Origin: Siphonodentalium dalli
Lineage: Eukaryota > Mollusca > Scaphopoda > Gadilida > Siphonodentaliidae
Length of the DNA: 64,000 bases
Assembly (NCBI GenBank): GCA_032622095.1
Contig: CP136061.1
Coordinates: 198,384,935-198,448,934, forward strand
Direction: 5' to 3'
Every line of letters begins with the position of its first letter. The first letter of the stretch is position 1. Below the pieces are notes generated by a model that did no database searches, had not been told where the DNA came from, and worked only from the letters and a program-made list of their open reading frames with translations. Of this stretch, positions 45,334 to 57,250 are shown in pieces. Position numbers and translations under genes: made by a program.

Positions 45334-46704
45334 GGGTGCATACACACATGCATGTAATGTATGTATGTAAAATACATGTATTTTACATGGCCACACCAAT
45401 AATTGACAAAATTAATCACCTGCGCGCGAGAGGTCAATTTCACCAGTGAGTAGTTATAATACATTATCAAACAAACTGCCATCAAGAAATTTCAGGCCAG
45501 TCATAAACATGTCTTCTTTCATGGATGCCGAAATGAGTAATTCTTGTCTGATATATGTTGCTGTTTTTCACGAGTTATAATTCATTTCGAAAAGTGGATT
45601 AGAGCCGGTCGATTTTATACTTGATTTGTGTCTGTCATTTCTTGGAAACAGGGTCATCCAAAACAGAAATAAAATATGCAGAATTCTTTTATAGGATGAT
45701 ACCGGCTTGTTGAGATTTCTCTGATAATTTGAGAGCGAGCTCATGTGATAACATTAATTCAATTGGGATTGCAAATATTCATTATAGCGCCAACAAATAA
45801 TGCAGGTACAGCGTTGAAATTAAAAAGAGTGACACCCCCCCCCCCATTTATATATATGTTTCTCAAGCCAAAGGTTGAACAAGCTCCTACCTGTCACAAG
45901 CTTGAATTATAACATTTTCTACCATAATCCATGATTGGGGGAGGGGCTGGTTCTCGAAAGCTTCCAATAACTAAGGGAGTTAATTGAATGTATCAGCCGG
46001 GATTATCTGGGCAAGAATTACAATATAATGTTTTACTTAAATATTCCATAGTTGTAAATTTTGCGTATACATGTATAACTGTATAACACAAGAGATGAAA
46101 GGTGACGTAGTTGGGAACTCGTAGCTAGGCAACCCTTTCACCGAATGAAGACAAACAGCAACACCATGCATTCAAATTTAAAGCTGTATAATATGTTCAT
46201 AATTATATGAATAGCATAAATTGCTGCATATTAGATTAATCACTCGTAGAAAACAGACACGACAGACATGACTTCGATATTTATCAAGCAGGGTGTCAGG
46301 ACTCAGGGTGATGCGTGCACACCCCCCCCCCCCCCGTCGAGGAAATATGCAATGGTGAATATTCGGTAGCTTCTGGGATAATATAGCTCCCCGTGTATGT
46401 TGGGGGTCATAGCCCCATGCGTTGTGGAAGAGGCCATCACTGGTATTAACATCAATAGAATACTGACAATGATTTAAACAGAACGTCGACCATTTCAGTT
46501 ATCGCGCGAATAATTATTTTAAGCGGCCTGACGACTTCGTCCCAGTTAACGGCTCTTCAGCGGTTCAGAGTTTAACTCACTGTGGTCAAACACAGTCGCA
46601 CTGATTGGGTTGTCAGCGGACACATATTACACGGTGTGTATGATCCATGTAAAACTCCAAATACACGATATTTACAGAGATTACATGCATGTGTGTATCC
46701 ACCC
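45334..46704 (+). mobile_element. TTA-flanked TIR element, unit 2
   Basis: 1371 bp, nearly identical to unit 1 and in the same orientation. It begins immediately after the TTA that ends unit 1 and is followed by TTA at 46705-46707. Confidence 0.75.
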
Positions 46705-46707
46705 TTA

Positions 46708-48851
46708 GGGTGGATACACACATGCATGTAATCTCTGTAAATATCGTGTATTTGGTGTTTTACATGGATCATACAGACCATGTAATATGTGTCTGCTGAC
46801 AACCCAATCATTGCGGCTATGTTTGATCATAGTGAGTCAAGCTCTGAACGTGCAGAGAGCCGTTAACTGGACGAAGTCGTCAGGCCGCTTAAAATAATTG
46901 TTCGCGCGATAACCCAAATGTTGGACGTTCTGTTTAAATCACTGTCAGTCTTCTCTTGATTGCATACCAGTGATGGTCCCATGATTTCCCCAATGCAGGG
47001 CCTATGATCCCCGGACTGACCACTATATATGTCCTCGACCGGGGGTGGGCATGCAGCACCATGAGTCCTACCCCCCTGAAGCCAAGAAGAAGTCACTCCC
47101 GATTTGTAAATATTGTAGTTGACAGTCATATCTGTCGTGCATGTTTGCTACGAGTGATTAATCTCATATGCAGCAATTTAAAGGTACGGTTGGCCTTGGC
47201 GGTGGGTATCCTGTGAAAATATTTCCACCCGTCAAAAACCGCCACAAACAGAAAGAACATCAAAATGTAGACAGACTTTGTCCGTATACAAATAAGAAAT
47301 ATCGCATAAACAGTATGTTATTGTCAAATGTTTGACCATTGTTATGTAAACAAAAGCATAAAAAGTTACTTTTCTTGTGTTTGTTTATATTATGATGGTA
47401 AACATAAAGAGCGTTCTTTGTTGGTGAATTCCTGATATGGAACTAATAAAGAGCGTTTATGCCATTTGTGTGTGATTAGCCAGTAGCATTGTGCTGTCTT
47501 CTGTAACACAATCAGGCTCTTGCTTACGTAAAATATAGTAGGTCTTTATGATAACATGCTGTTTACGCGATGGTCATGGTATATATGAACGAAACTGTAT
47601 GCGTTTTAATGTTTTTCTGTTTACGGTGATTAGAACAAATATGAATATTTTCGACAACTAAGGCCTCACGTGCCTTTAAGCTATTCAAATAATTATGACC
47701 ATATTATTACAGCTTTGAATTTGAAGCTACAGAAGGTGGTGTTGCTGTGTGTCTTCGTTCGGGAAAAGGGTTGTATATGCTACGAGTTCACAACTACGTC
47801 ACCTTTCCTCTCTTGTGTTATATACGCACAATTTACAACTATGGAATATTTAAGTAAAACATTATGTTGTACATTCTTGCCCAGATAATCCCGGCCGATA
47901 CATTGAACTAAATCCCTTAGTTATTCGAAACTTTCGAGAACCAGACCCTCCCCCAATCATGGATTATAGTCCAAAATGTGATAATTCAAGCCTGTACAGG
48001 CTAAACTTCTGGGTTAAAACTGCGGGGGGGGGGTGACTCTTTTTTCTTTCAACGTTGTACATGCATCAATTTTTTTGGCGCTGTAATGGATATATGCATG
48101 GAAATCCCAATTGAATGTTATCACATGAGCTCACCCTCAAATTATCCGAGCAATCTCAACAAACTGGTATTGTCTGCCTTAATTTTCCAATGCATGTTAT
48201 TCAAGGCATGTGAGCATCATATCGGATTGTTAAAATTTGAGCTCAGGCCATGCATAGTCGAGAAACAAATATCCTTATCCTTACGACTCGGCGTTGTCCG
48301 ATTAGGCTAAAGCACTTAACATAGAATTCACCATGTATGAGTTAGTTGATTGCCAGGTGTATTAATATAGCACTTCCAAAATGTGGAGCCAGAGAGCCGT
48401 TCGGGTTTTGCTGGACGAGATCAAATTGGGAGTCAGTGTGTGGGACATTAAACACTCATGTATCACAATCGTCCTAAAAGAGCTTCAAAAGTCTGCACAT
48501 TTTATTTTTATTTTGGATGACCCTTTTTCCAAGAAATGACGAGAAACAAATCAAGTATAAAATCGACGGACTCAAATCCACTTTTCCGAATGAACTAAAT
48601 CTCGTGAAAAACAGCAACAGATATCAGACAGGATTTATTCATTTCGGCACCCATGAAAAAAGACATGTTTATGACTGGCCTGAAATCTCTTTATAACAGT
48701 TAGTTTGATTTTGGCTTATAACTACTAACTGGTCTCGCCTGTTAAAATGGAACGATCGCGCGCAGGCGATTAATGCTATCAATGATTGGTGTGACCATGT
48801 AAAATACATGGATTTTACATACAGACATTACATGCATGTGTGTATCCACCC
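46708..48851 (-). mobile_element. TTA-flanked TIR element, unit 3, inverted with insertions
   Basis: Begins immediately after the TTA at 46705 and ends at ATCCACC|C followed by TTA at 48852-48854. It is the reverse complement of units 1 and 2 and more diverged. A 494-bp MITE sits inside at 47182-47675. A further ~300-bp insertion around 48160-48500 ends in GGGACATTAAACACTCATG, reminiscent of a tRNA-SINE tail. Confidence 0.7.
47182..47675 (+). mobile_element. 494-bp TTAA-flanked MITE, nested copy
   Basis: Flanked by TTAA at 47178-47181 and 47676-47679. Ends AGGTACGGTTGGCC and GGCCTCACGTGCCT. It interrupts unit 3 exactly where units 1 and 2 read GCAATTTATGCTATTC. The inverted sister copy of the same length is 52364-52856. 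Confidence 0.75.
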
Positions 48852-48854
48852 TTA

Positions 48855-49479
48855 GGTTGTAATTTGTAGGAAAATATTTTCCGCACAAGTCGCATCTGAC
48901 TTTCCCTAAAGCTTCCTCTATAAGGGTACAATTTCCAATGGCGCGTCTGATTCAGACATGGTGTTTCATAATACTAAATTCGAGATGCCACAAAATGTCC
49001 GCGCAACACATAAGTGACCGGATGAATTGACTGATTAAGGGATTAATTATAATATAATTAAGCCTTCCGCGTCCGGTGATTTTATGCGGACTGGCTGTTT
49101 TTGCTTTGTTCACAGACAGAGATAATTGTTGTGATTATACATGTAAATTACTATTTCTTTGGCTCTGGGGGGGGGGGGGGGGTAAAAACGCTGAGTGATC
49201 AGATATCGATTTCTGAAGTTTGTTATTTCAATTATTTGTGGCCCAGAAACACGCCGTCAAACCGATGGACTCGGTCAAAATTGCGGACGAAGACGGATAA
49301 CTCACAAGTGGTAATACGGTCAAATTTCGAGAATACACAAGTGATAATACTACCATATTTCGTTGAACGAAATGTTGATAAATAATACATTTTGGGAAAT
49401 TGTATACCTTATAGTTGACACTGGTTAGCATTATTTTGTTGCAATTAATCGATTCTGATAACTTGGTAGTATTTTGAAG
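48855..49479. other. Intergenic, homopolymer G tract
   Basis: A run of about 16 G lies near 49167-49183. No exon recognised. Confidence 0.4.
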
Positions 49480-49640
49480 AAATGTTGTTGTTGTTGTTGT
49501 TGTTTTTGGTTTGATAAGTTTATTATGCCTTAGCTGCAAATCAATACAGAACATAAGTGCATTAGTACATGAACAAAACATATTTACAGATATATAATAC
49601 AAATAGATATATACAAGCAGTGACCCCCGATTAGCCTATA
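49480..49640 (-). repeat. Probable LINE 3' tail with (CAA)n
   Basis: Read on the minus strand the segment gives 'tgcagctaaggcataataaacttatcaaacc' followed by AACAACAACAACAAC. A short 3' UTR-like piece that ends in a simple repeat is typical of 5'-truncated non-LTR elements. There is no coding part. Confidence 0.4.
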
Positions 49641-50876
49641 TTATATTATTTGTTTTGTTTATTTGTTTGTTTCTTTGTTTTTTTTTTTGGCCACGCTCAT
49701 TCGACTTTTGTGGTGTCACATAAAATGCCGTCCGATTTAGTCAATTTTGTTGCTGGTGGTGGTGGTGGTGGTGGTGGTGGTGTATCTTGATGATATGGGG
49801 ACCCTCTGATCGGATTGAGTACCTTTAATTGTCGTTTATTAGCAGTTCCCCACTGAATGGATTGTCCCATCTGCTATAAAAGTATATATTGGAATGGTCT
49901 AGTATTCATATATAGAGGGATGTTCGGGAAATATGAGCACATGAGAGGAAGACGAACATATTAATACAACTATGGAAAGACTCCTATATATTGCTGCGAA
50001 ATGTTCAGTAAATAATTCACCAAACGGCATATGCCTACATGCATGAAACTCCACCGACCCCCACCCCCTCCCCGAGTTGACATTTCCAACTGATACTTCA
50101 AGTCATTCCAACCAAACAACCATACTATGCTTGCACATTTCCAAAGAGTTGTCAACTTAGTCTCAATGCTCCGCGTACAGAAGGAAAATACTAAATTTCG
50201 GGTCAATACATATTTTACACTGACTATTTATTAAACCATACAAAATATCAGACGCCATATGTCTCCTTGTCCGGATACACGAGTCGTGTTAGATTCAATA
50301 TGCGTGGATCACAAATCCACGCAAACAAACTTTGCCATCATAAGCAAAGGGTGACCTAATGTGCCAATCACCTTACCAACTGAGTGTTACGGGGGGTCCC
50401 ACCGTATACAGTATGTACATTGTATTGGTTACCACGTGAGTTCGGAGTAATGGCCTGCCGTGAAAGGGTACAAATTTGCCCCCACCCTGTAGTATATGTT
50501 ATTCATTCGTGTTTGATATATTGTGTCATAGTATATCACCATGCATTCCTGTGATAAAATCAAAATATCCCGTTATATCACTTGATAGGATGCAACTATG
50601 ACTACTATTGTGAGACACGGATAATAGGAACAACACATTTTATCCAATAATATATTTTATAATAATATATCTCCCATATTGTTCCATAGTAGTTACATTT
50701 GAACGGTTAGATATTGTATATGTCAAAATAAAACCAATGATCGGTCAAGTTCGTGCTATTGTTCTGAGCGCATATACTTCTGCTTCTAGAAAAGGCCACA
50801 GAATCAAAATATCCCTGGTAAATCCAATGTAACTGTTTAATTACACATACATTACACGACTCAAAATGAAGCTATT
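49641..50876. other. Intergenic with a (GGT)n microsatellite
   Basis: About nine to ten GGT units at 49753-49782. Nothing else recognised. Confidence 0.45.
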
Positions 50877-51722
50877 AAATTCAATTCAATTTATTTGATA
50901 CTCTCATCGTATAACAATACATATTGAGAAGAAATGTGTTAGTGCATGCAATTCACAATGATATGTATGAATATATGAATATATTGGGAATTAAACGGGG
51001 TTTTTGTGTATTGATAAGAAAGGTTGGCGTATTATAATTTGGCAGCCATGTGCATAGATTTCGTCAGGGGATGGGGTGGAGGGGGGTAACACGTTGTTAA
51101 GCCTCAGGAGTGGTTTATCTCACGCTGGGCCTTTTTGATCAATATTGATCGTTTTTTCATAGCTCTCGCACCGCTAGAATTAAATAGTTCATGAAGTTTT
51201 ATTACGTTAGCTCGACTGTAGTAGTACGGTTTGATATATTTCAATCTCAGATCTCTTAACTGCGGGAAGATGAGAATGGTGTGGTATTCGTCACCTAGCG
51301 CTTCCATACATGAGGTGCATTTCCTATCGGTATACGGGGGTATTTATCCACGAACCAGTTTCCACTGGAAATGTGTGGTTTATAGTTCTGACTTTAAGGA
51401 GGGTCAATATGGCGCAGTTGTCATCTAAGGATATATACTTCGGTCTACCGAAATTCGGTTTTATACATCTATAAAACACAAATTTGTTTGATGTATCCAA
51501 AGACGAATACCATTCGGTTATGTATGCGTCCATGGGTTTCTGTTTTACAGCACAAGAACATATTTTGACACTACTCACTGATTGATTTTGCCAAAAATAA
51601 GACATACCTAAATTATTTAGTTCCGTTCGTACACATTTTAGCCATGATATATTTACCGATTCCTTCGCACTTGATTCTTTCATAATGGTGTAAAGGATAT
51701 AGGGGAGTCTGGTGCTTCCCAT
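50877..51722 (-). pseudogene. 3' end of a non-LTR retrotransposon (ORF2 C-terminus plus tail)
   Basis: Residues GSTRLPYILYTIMKES, VSVNISWLKCV, LNNLGMSYFW and the later FPVETGSW..TP match the region after the reverse transcriptase in LINE ORF2 proteins. A one-base shift near 51310 moves the cysteine motif (KCTSCMEALGDEYH) and the ending (KYIKPYYYSRANVIKLHELF) to another frame. The 3' UTR ends near 50877 as AAATAAATTGAATTGAATT, a TTGAA-type tail. The polymerase and endonuclease are missing, so this is a 5'-truncated, dead copy. Confidence 0.75.
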
Positions 51723-52363
51723 AGTTAATATCTACATGTATTAAGCAGCATAAACCAAACCGTGTTGTTTGGCCGCTTCTGGGCGCCTAATAGTTCAAAT
51801 TTAATCATTTTATGAGACACTGCTTTTACTTGCTCTCTCGTACATCAGAGATATTTTGTATGTATGTGATCATAATATTTGTTTATACGCTGCAATAATT
51901 ATTTCTCGTAAAATTGGAGCATTTGTGTGCTCTTAAAGGACTAGCTAATAAATGGTGTACAGATGGTAAATTTCGTAAGATTTTTCTTTCTTACAAAGTT
52001 GGCTATATGTTGGGAGCGTCATTCGACATATATTATTTACAGATGGTTTGTGTATAATTCAATGCCATACTTATTTGCTGTTAATTGGTGCATTTGCTGC
52101 AGAAATTCAGCATTGTCTGATACCGATAACCATATTGGATGCCATTTCAAATTGGGAAATTTCCCCAAAACGGACTTTGTTTCATCCTGTTCTATGGAAT
52201 ATTCTGCGTCGAATGCATGATACCGATAATGAATGACTAAAATTTACATGTTTGTCGCCGGCTCAGACCTATTTATTGCCAGGATGACCCCACTACAACA
52301 ATATGCACAGAGCTTATAAACCCCACGTAGTTCAATTCCTTGTTAGAAAAGGCAGCATGTTAA
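51723..52363. other. Intergenic, nothing recognised
   Basis: Short frames only, no motif. Confidence 0.4.
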
Positions 52364-52856
52364 AGGCACGTGCGGCCTTCATTGTCGAAAATATTCATTT
52401 TTGTTCCAAACACCGTAAACAGAAAAACAGTAAAACGCATACAGCTCCGTTCACATATACCATGACCATCGCGTAAACAACATGTTATCATAGAGACCTA
52501 CTATATTTTACCTAAGAAGAGACTGATTGTGTTACAGAAGACAGCACAATGCTACTGGCTAATCACACACAAATGGCATAAACGCTCTTTATTAGTTCCA
52601 TATCAGGTATTCACCAACAAAGAACGCTCTTTATGTTTACCATCATAATATAAACAAACACCAGAAAAGTTACTTTTTATGCCTTTGTTTACATAACAAT
52701 GGTCAAACATATGACCATAACGTACTGTTTATGTGATATTTCTTATTTGTATACGGACAAAGTCTATCTACATTTTGATGTTCTTTCTGTTTGTGGCGGT
52801 TTTTGACGGGTGGAGATATTTTCACAGGATACCCACCGCCAAGGCCAACCGTGTCT
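52364..52856 (-). mobile_element. 494-bp TTAA-flanked MITE, second copy
   Basis: TTAA at 52360-52363 and 52857-52860. Reverse-complement match to 47182-47675 end to end, including ACGCTCTTTATTAGTTCCAT and TGGCGGTGGGTATCC. Confidence 0.75.
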
Positions 52857-52860
52857 TTAA

Positions 52861-54318
52861 TTTGCATACCAATTGTATCTATCTTATTCAAGCATAACAC
52901 AGCATCATAATAGAGTTGCTGATTTTCTTACGATATTACTTTGATAATTCGCGAGTCAACACTATCCTAAAATGCATTCGTGCCCAAAATACAGATAATT
53001 GCATCGACCGTATATGTTGTCAATTGGCGTGGTTTTGTTCTCAGTCGAAGACTTTTCTGTACATAAAACGTTCTTATGTGATTTATCGAGATTTATCAGA
53101 ATAGTTTATCAGTATGAATATAGAGTCCATCGTAGTACATTTCAAACATATGTTTTAAGTCAGTTAATGGACTCGACCATCTAGTTTCCGAATGTCCAGT
53201 CGCTCGTCCATTAACCCTGACTGAAATTCACCACACCCTTCACTTGGACCAATATCTCTGTCAAGCCGACAGTTATCTTGATTACGCGATTGTCTTATCC
53301 CAGTTATGTCGTCGATGTCAATGAGATAATATGCCGAAAAAACTTATTTCTTTGCTGACCTAGCTTTTCTAATCCTGATGAATGCTCGCTGACGCCGCTG
53401 TTGCCTGTTTCAACTTGCAGAGATGCGAATCGGACGTATCCGTCTCAGCTAGGTGATATGTGTGGAAATTTAGCTAACTGGTTAGGGACACAAATCAATT
53501 TCATATATTGTTGCGGTCTGCCAATTTCTGCCATAGTCATGATGATGGTCCTAGAAAACTTAGAATCTGCTGAGTATTTTAGTTCTCTAGTTACAGCTGT
53601 CCGATCGTTTAAAACATTGTTAAATTGATTGCTCTCATACACAAACAGTTTGAATCTACATTCTGTCCGGTTTGCCAATTCATTTTATTTCCGGATGATA
53701 AGGTCGGCTATTTTCACACAGCATAGATGTTACGCGGTGACAGACTGAGTAGGGTGGGGGTTGTGGGAACCTATAATTTGGTTCAAAATCAGTTGTTAAT
53801 TTAGCCCAAAATATATTCGGATTGTTGGATTTTCCAACTGATATTTACTGTGAAAATTCTCACTTTGTGATTTATTTTACTGAAATGGCCATAAGTTGAA
53901 GAACAATTTGCAACCATATATACATTTAGATGCCAGTTTGGAAAAATGTTTGGTACCGGTTGTTGGAAAATTCCAACACAAGAGGTGCATATACATGTAC
54001 ACGTTCCCACACAGTGTCTGTTTCACGGGGGTGCGGTGCGGAATTCGAAGGTCGACACCCCATCTAGGAACATTCCTGGTTATATTAGTATGTATTATGT
54101 ATTGTATGTATCGCAATATGGTTGTTCTACTTTTGCATGCGAAGACGAACAAACAGCGAATTAAATCGGCGATCGCCAGTAACATGACGCGTCAATTTAC
54201 CAACCTGTTTACATCGCTCGAGTTGATGTAAGCCATTTCTGGTCGCGGATTTTATTTGATGTTGCATGGGTGAACTCGCGGGCAAACAATAGCAGATGTG
54301 TGCAAGACAAGTAAGTAC
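52861..54318. other. Intergenic or intronic, nothing recognised
   Basis: If the exon at 54319 is real this stretch may be its downstream intron on the minus strand. No second exon was found. Confidence 0.35.
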
Positions 54319-54460
54319 CTTGATTGGGACATAGGCCTCCATAACAGTCAACTGCCTTTGACGCCTCGCCAACGCACGGCTCGTTAATGCATGTATATTG
54401 TGTCATTCCGCACACACGATTCTGGACACCCTTCTTCTGACCACGGTGACCAATGTTGGA
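54319..54460 (-). CDS. Candidate host exon with Kazal-like cysteine pattern
   Basis: 142-nt exon bounded on the minus strand by an acceptor (ctgatgtttcag) and a donor (CAAG|gtactt). Entering in phase 0, it reads SNIGHRGQKKGVQNRVCG, then MTQYTCINEPCVGEASKAV and DCYGGLCPNQ. VCG...Y.CxNxPCVxEA...VxCxGxCP resembles the second half of a Kazal-type serine protease inhibitor domain (cysteines 3-6). The first two cysteines would lie in an upstream exon. One extra cysteine (YTC) is atypical. No neighbouring exon was found, so the gene is unknown; secreted or extracellular is the likely location if the assignment holds. Confidence 0.45.
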
Positions 54461-56116
54461 CTGAAACATCAGGAAAAGCATGATGCAAATTTCTTCAAAT
54501 GTTCAGAAAAAAATAACCTGGAACAACGGGTTATTACATGCATTTACGAAAACATCTCTTGTTTTAATTTAGTTGATGAAGTAAAAACAAGAAATACAGG
54601 CAGGAATAAGTAATATACATGTAGACCTTGTCTGCTGAATAAAATAACATCGTCATGCGAGGAATTTGAAATATATAAATAGTGCCAGACCAGCGAAAAC
54701 TCTACACATACATGTATGACGAAAGACAACGTAATTTCACGGAAAGCTCCAACATTCATGTAAGACATTTCATTTGCACCCCACCATTGTGTGGGAATTT
54801 TAATCTTGGTACGTCATGTTTTGTAACTGTTAAAAAATTACAAACTAACCTAACAATACTCAGGCTCTATTCTTGGACATTTTCCCAATTGATTGTTATT
54901 TTAGTCAAACGAATTAAATATCAGATTCCACACTAAATGCTAGAGTTGAGAAATCAACGATATTATAACTTAAATCTAATTTTGGACTTCAATTTCCAAC
55001 CCTTGTGTCAGCTACATGTATGTGTGAACTTTTCAACTGTTTAAAGGTATCCGGGAGACTAACTACATATTTCGTATTCTCATTAAAAGTTGTTTTTACT
55101 TATGTGTTAATGGTGCGTTGTAATACGTTGTATTTATACTATAATTGCAAATGTTAGTGTGAGTATAACAACTATTTTGTAAATATCAGCTTTACTCCCT
55201 ACGGTGGGTATAAATTTCTAGTGTGTGTGTGTAAATGTTCAAACGCCATTTCATGGGTTAAAGTATAGCAGAACTATCGTAGATAGCAAAATAGTTCTTA
55301 TGTTACATTCATTTACAATTTGAAGTTTTTAGGATGGTGCTGGTGTTATATTAAATAGGAAACATGTCAATGAGAATATCAAGTGACTGAATGGCTTAGA
55401 AACAATCTGGCGCATCCCTATATGTGTGACGCACATTCCTTATAGCGTCATGTTTGGGTCACTGGGTGAGGATAATATTTACACATTAAAAGTAAACAGC
55501 GGAGTAGTTGATTTCGCGGATCAAAAATAATAATTAGGACATAAATAAAATACGCCCATATAGTATCAGAGTGTACTAAATTTGGCGAAATGTTGTACTC
55601 TCGGCTACTATGCGTGTATTGGTTTAAACAATTTTATTTCTACCCTCAATTAATACATGTATACATGATACAAGACATTGAACATTGTGATTTATATGAC
55701 AGATTAGAACAGAAGAGGGTGAAGAGGATCTAACAACAAGCGGGTCTACTATGCGTGTATTATGTTTATGCCATCATTATTATTCTTGATTTGTTCAATT
55801 CAAATTCAACTACTCCGCTGCTTACGTTTAATTTGTATCTATTTTAGAGAAAGAATTACTGCGACCGGGCCAAAATATGTCAAGTTTACATAGTTGGGTA
55901 TGCCTGAAAATAAAAGTGAACTACGGTGGTCACCAGAAGCGCACATAGGTTATGTAATAGACAGAATGAGTTTATTATTATGAGACTTTTTGAAAAGATA
56001 AGCTCATAAAAACATTAGTAGAAATAATTTGACAAACATGTACCGACATATATCTGTATGGAGTAAACTGTCTGGAATATGAATCCTATAAATGGTTTGA
56101 CTTTCATATCTCAGTA
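54461..56116. other. Intergenic, nothing recognised
   Basis: AT-rich; only short frames with no motif. Confidence 0.4.
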
Positions 56117-57250
56117 TAGTCCAGGAGATATTGGTCGACCTCTGCACACCCCCCCCCCAGGACTTAACTTCACCCCACTAATTTTCTTCCTTAAGGTCTC
56201 CTCTAATTTTTTTCACTTGTTAACAAGAAAAAAAAGTGGCCGCAGAGACTCCAGACAAGATGGCGTCCATCATGGCGGCCATTTCTTTTTAATGCACCAG
56301 GTCTCTTTGATCGCCATTATAGTAAAGATGATAGCACATGCGGTCTTGTTTTCCGCTCGATTCGTTATGCTAATATACAACCCTTACAAATTAGCCAAAA
56401 TTCTGACACCAAACTCCAATATGGCGGCCAAGATGGCCGCCGAAATGTGAAAATATGCTATTTTTCTGACATGTTACCACCGTTCGTTTGTCTCTGTGGG
56501 AAAATGTTAGAATTTTTGCATCATGTTATACATTTATCATATAGAGGAGTCATTGGCTAACACATGGGGACCATAATATGCATTCATTGCGTGATATTTT
56601 TGTCCGATATCACGTTTTCCCAAATGCCGGTATCATAGGTCAAGCCGAATCTCCGTTAATAACGCGATGTTATGTTTCGAATCAATGAATGTTATTGCTA
56701 TTATAACAACACCCATGCACATATATTTGCAGGAGATACTCGAGCTAGGCTTCCTCTTATACCTGAGTTGAGGAATATTTACCCAAATCCAAGATGGCGG
56801 CCAAAATGGCCACCAGAAATAAAACATCGCCGAAAATCGCTGATTTTAACATCAGTGAGCATTATTGTCATGACAACTCCACACCTGCTTACTATTGTAA
56901 GTTGGGAACACTTAGGCGCAGAACTTTCCTTGTACCATATCCAAATAAAAGTCCCCCAAATCCAAAATGGCGCCCACAATGGCGGACAGATTTTGAAAAA
57001 TCACCGAAATTCCCTCATATTCACATCATTGGGCATTATTGTCGAGACAACTCCATCCATGCGTACAGTTGAGTTGGAAATACTGAGGTGAAGTAATTAC
57101 CTTACATCTCATGCAAGAAATGGTTTTCCAAATCGAAGATGGCGGCCAAAATGATGACCGAAATTTGAAAACACGCCTACATTCCTTTACTTTCTTAGGA
57201 TGGGCGTTATTGTGTCGCGATTTCTACCCACCATTACATGTTGATATGTA
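56117..57250 (+). repeat. Outer left arm: GATGGCGGCC-rich module
   Basis: Several 'ccaa(g/a)atggcggcc(a/g)a(a/g)atgg' phrases at ~150-200 bp spacing, separated by 'attattgtc(a/g)(t/a)gacaactcca(c/t)' blocks. Its complement is 60025-61123. AAGATGGCGGC matches the YY1 consensus, which may be coincidental. Confidence 0.7.

Noticed and set aside
45198-46811. Cysteine-containing frames at 45198-45485 and 46572-46811
   Set aside because: They are translations of the TIRs of the three joined elements (YTHACNLCKY is the complement of the TIR).
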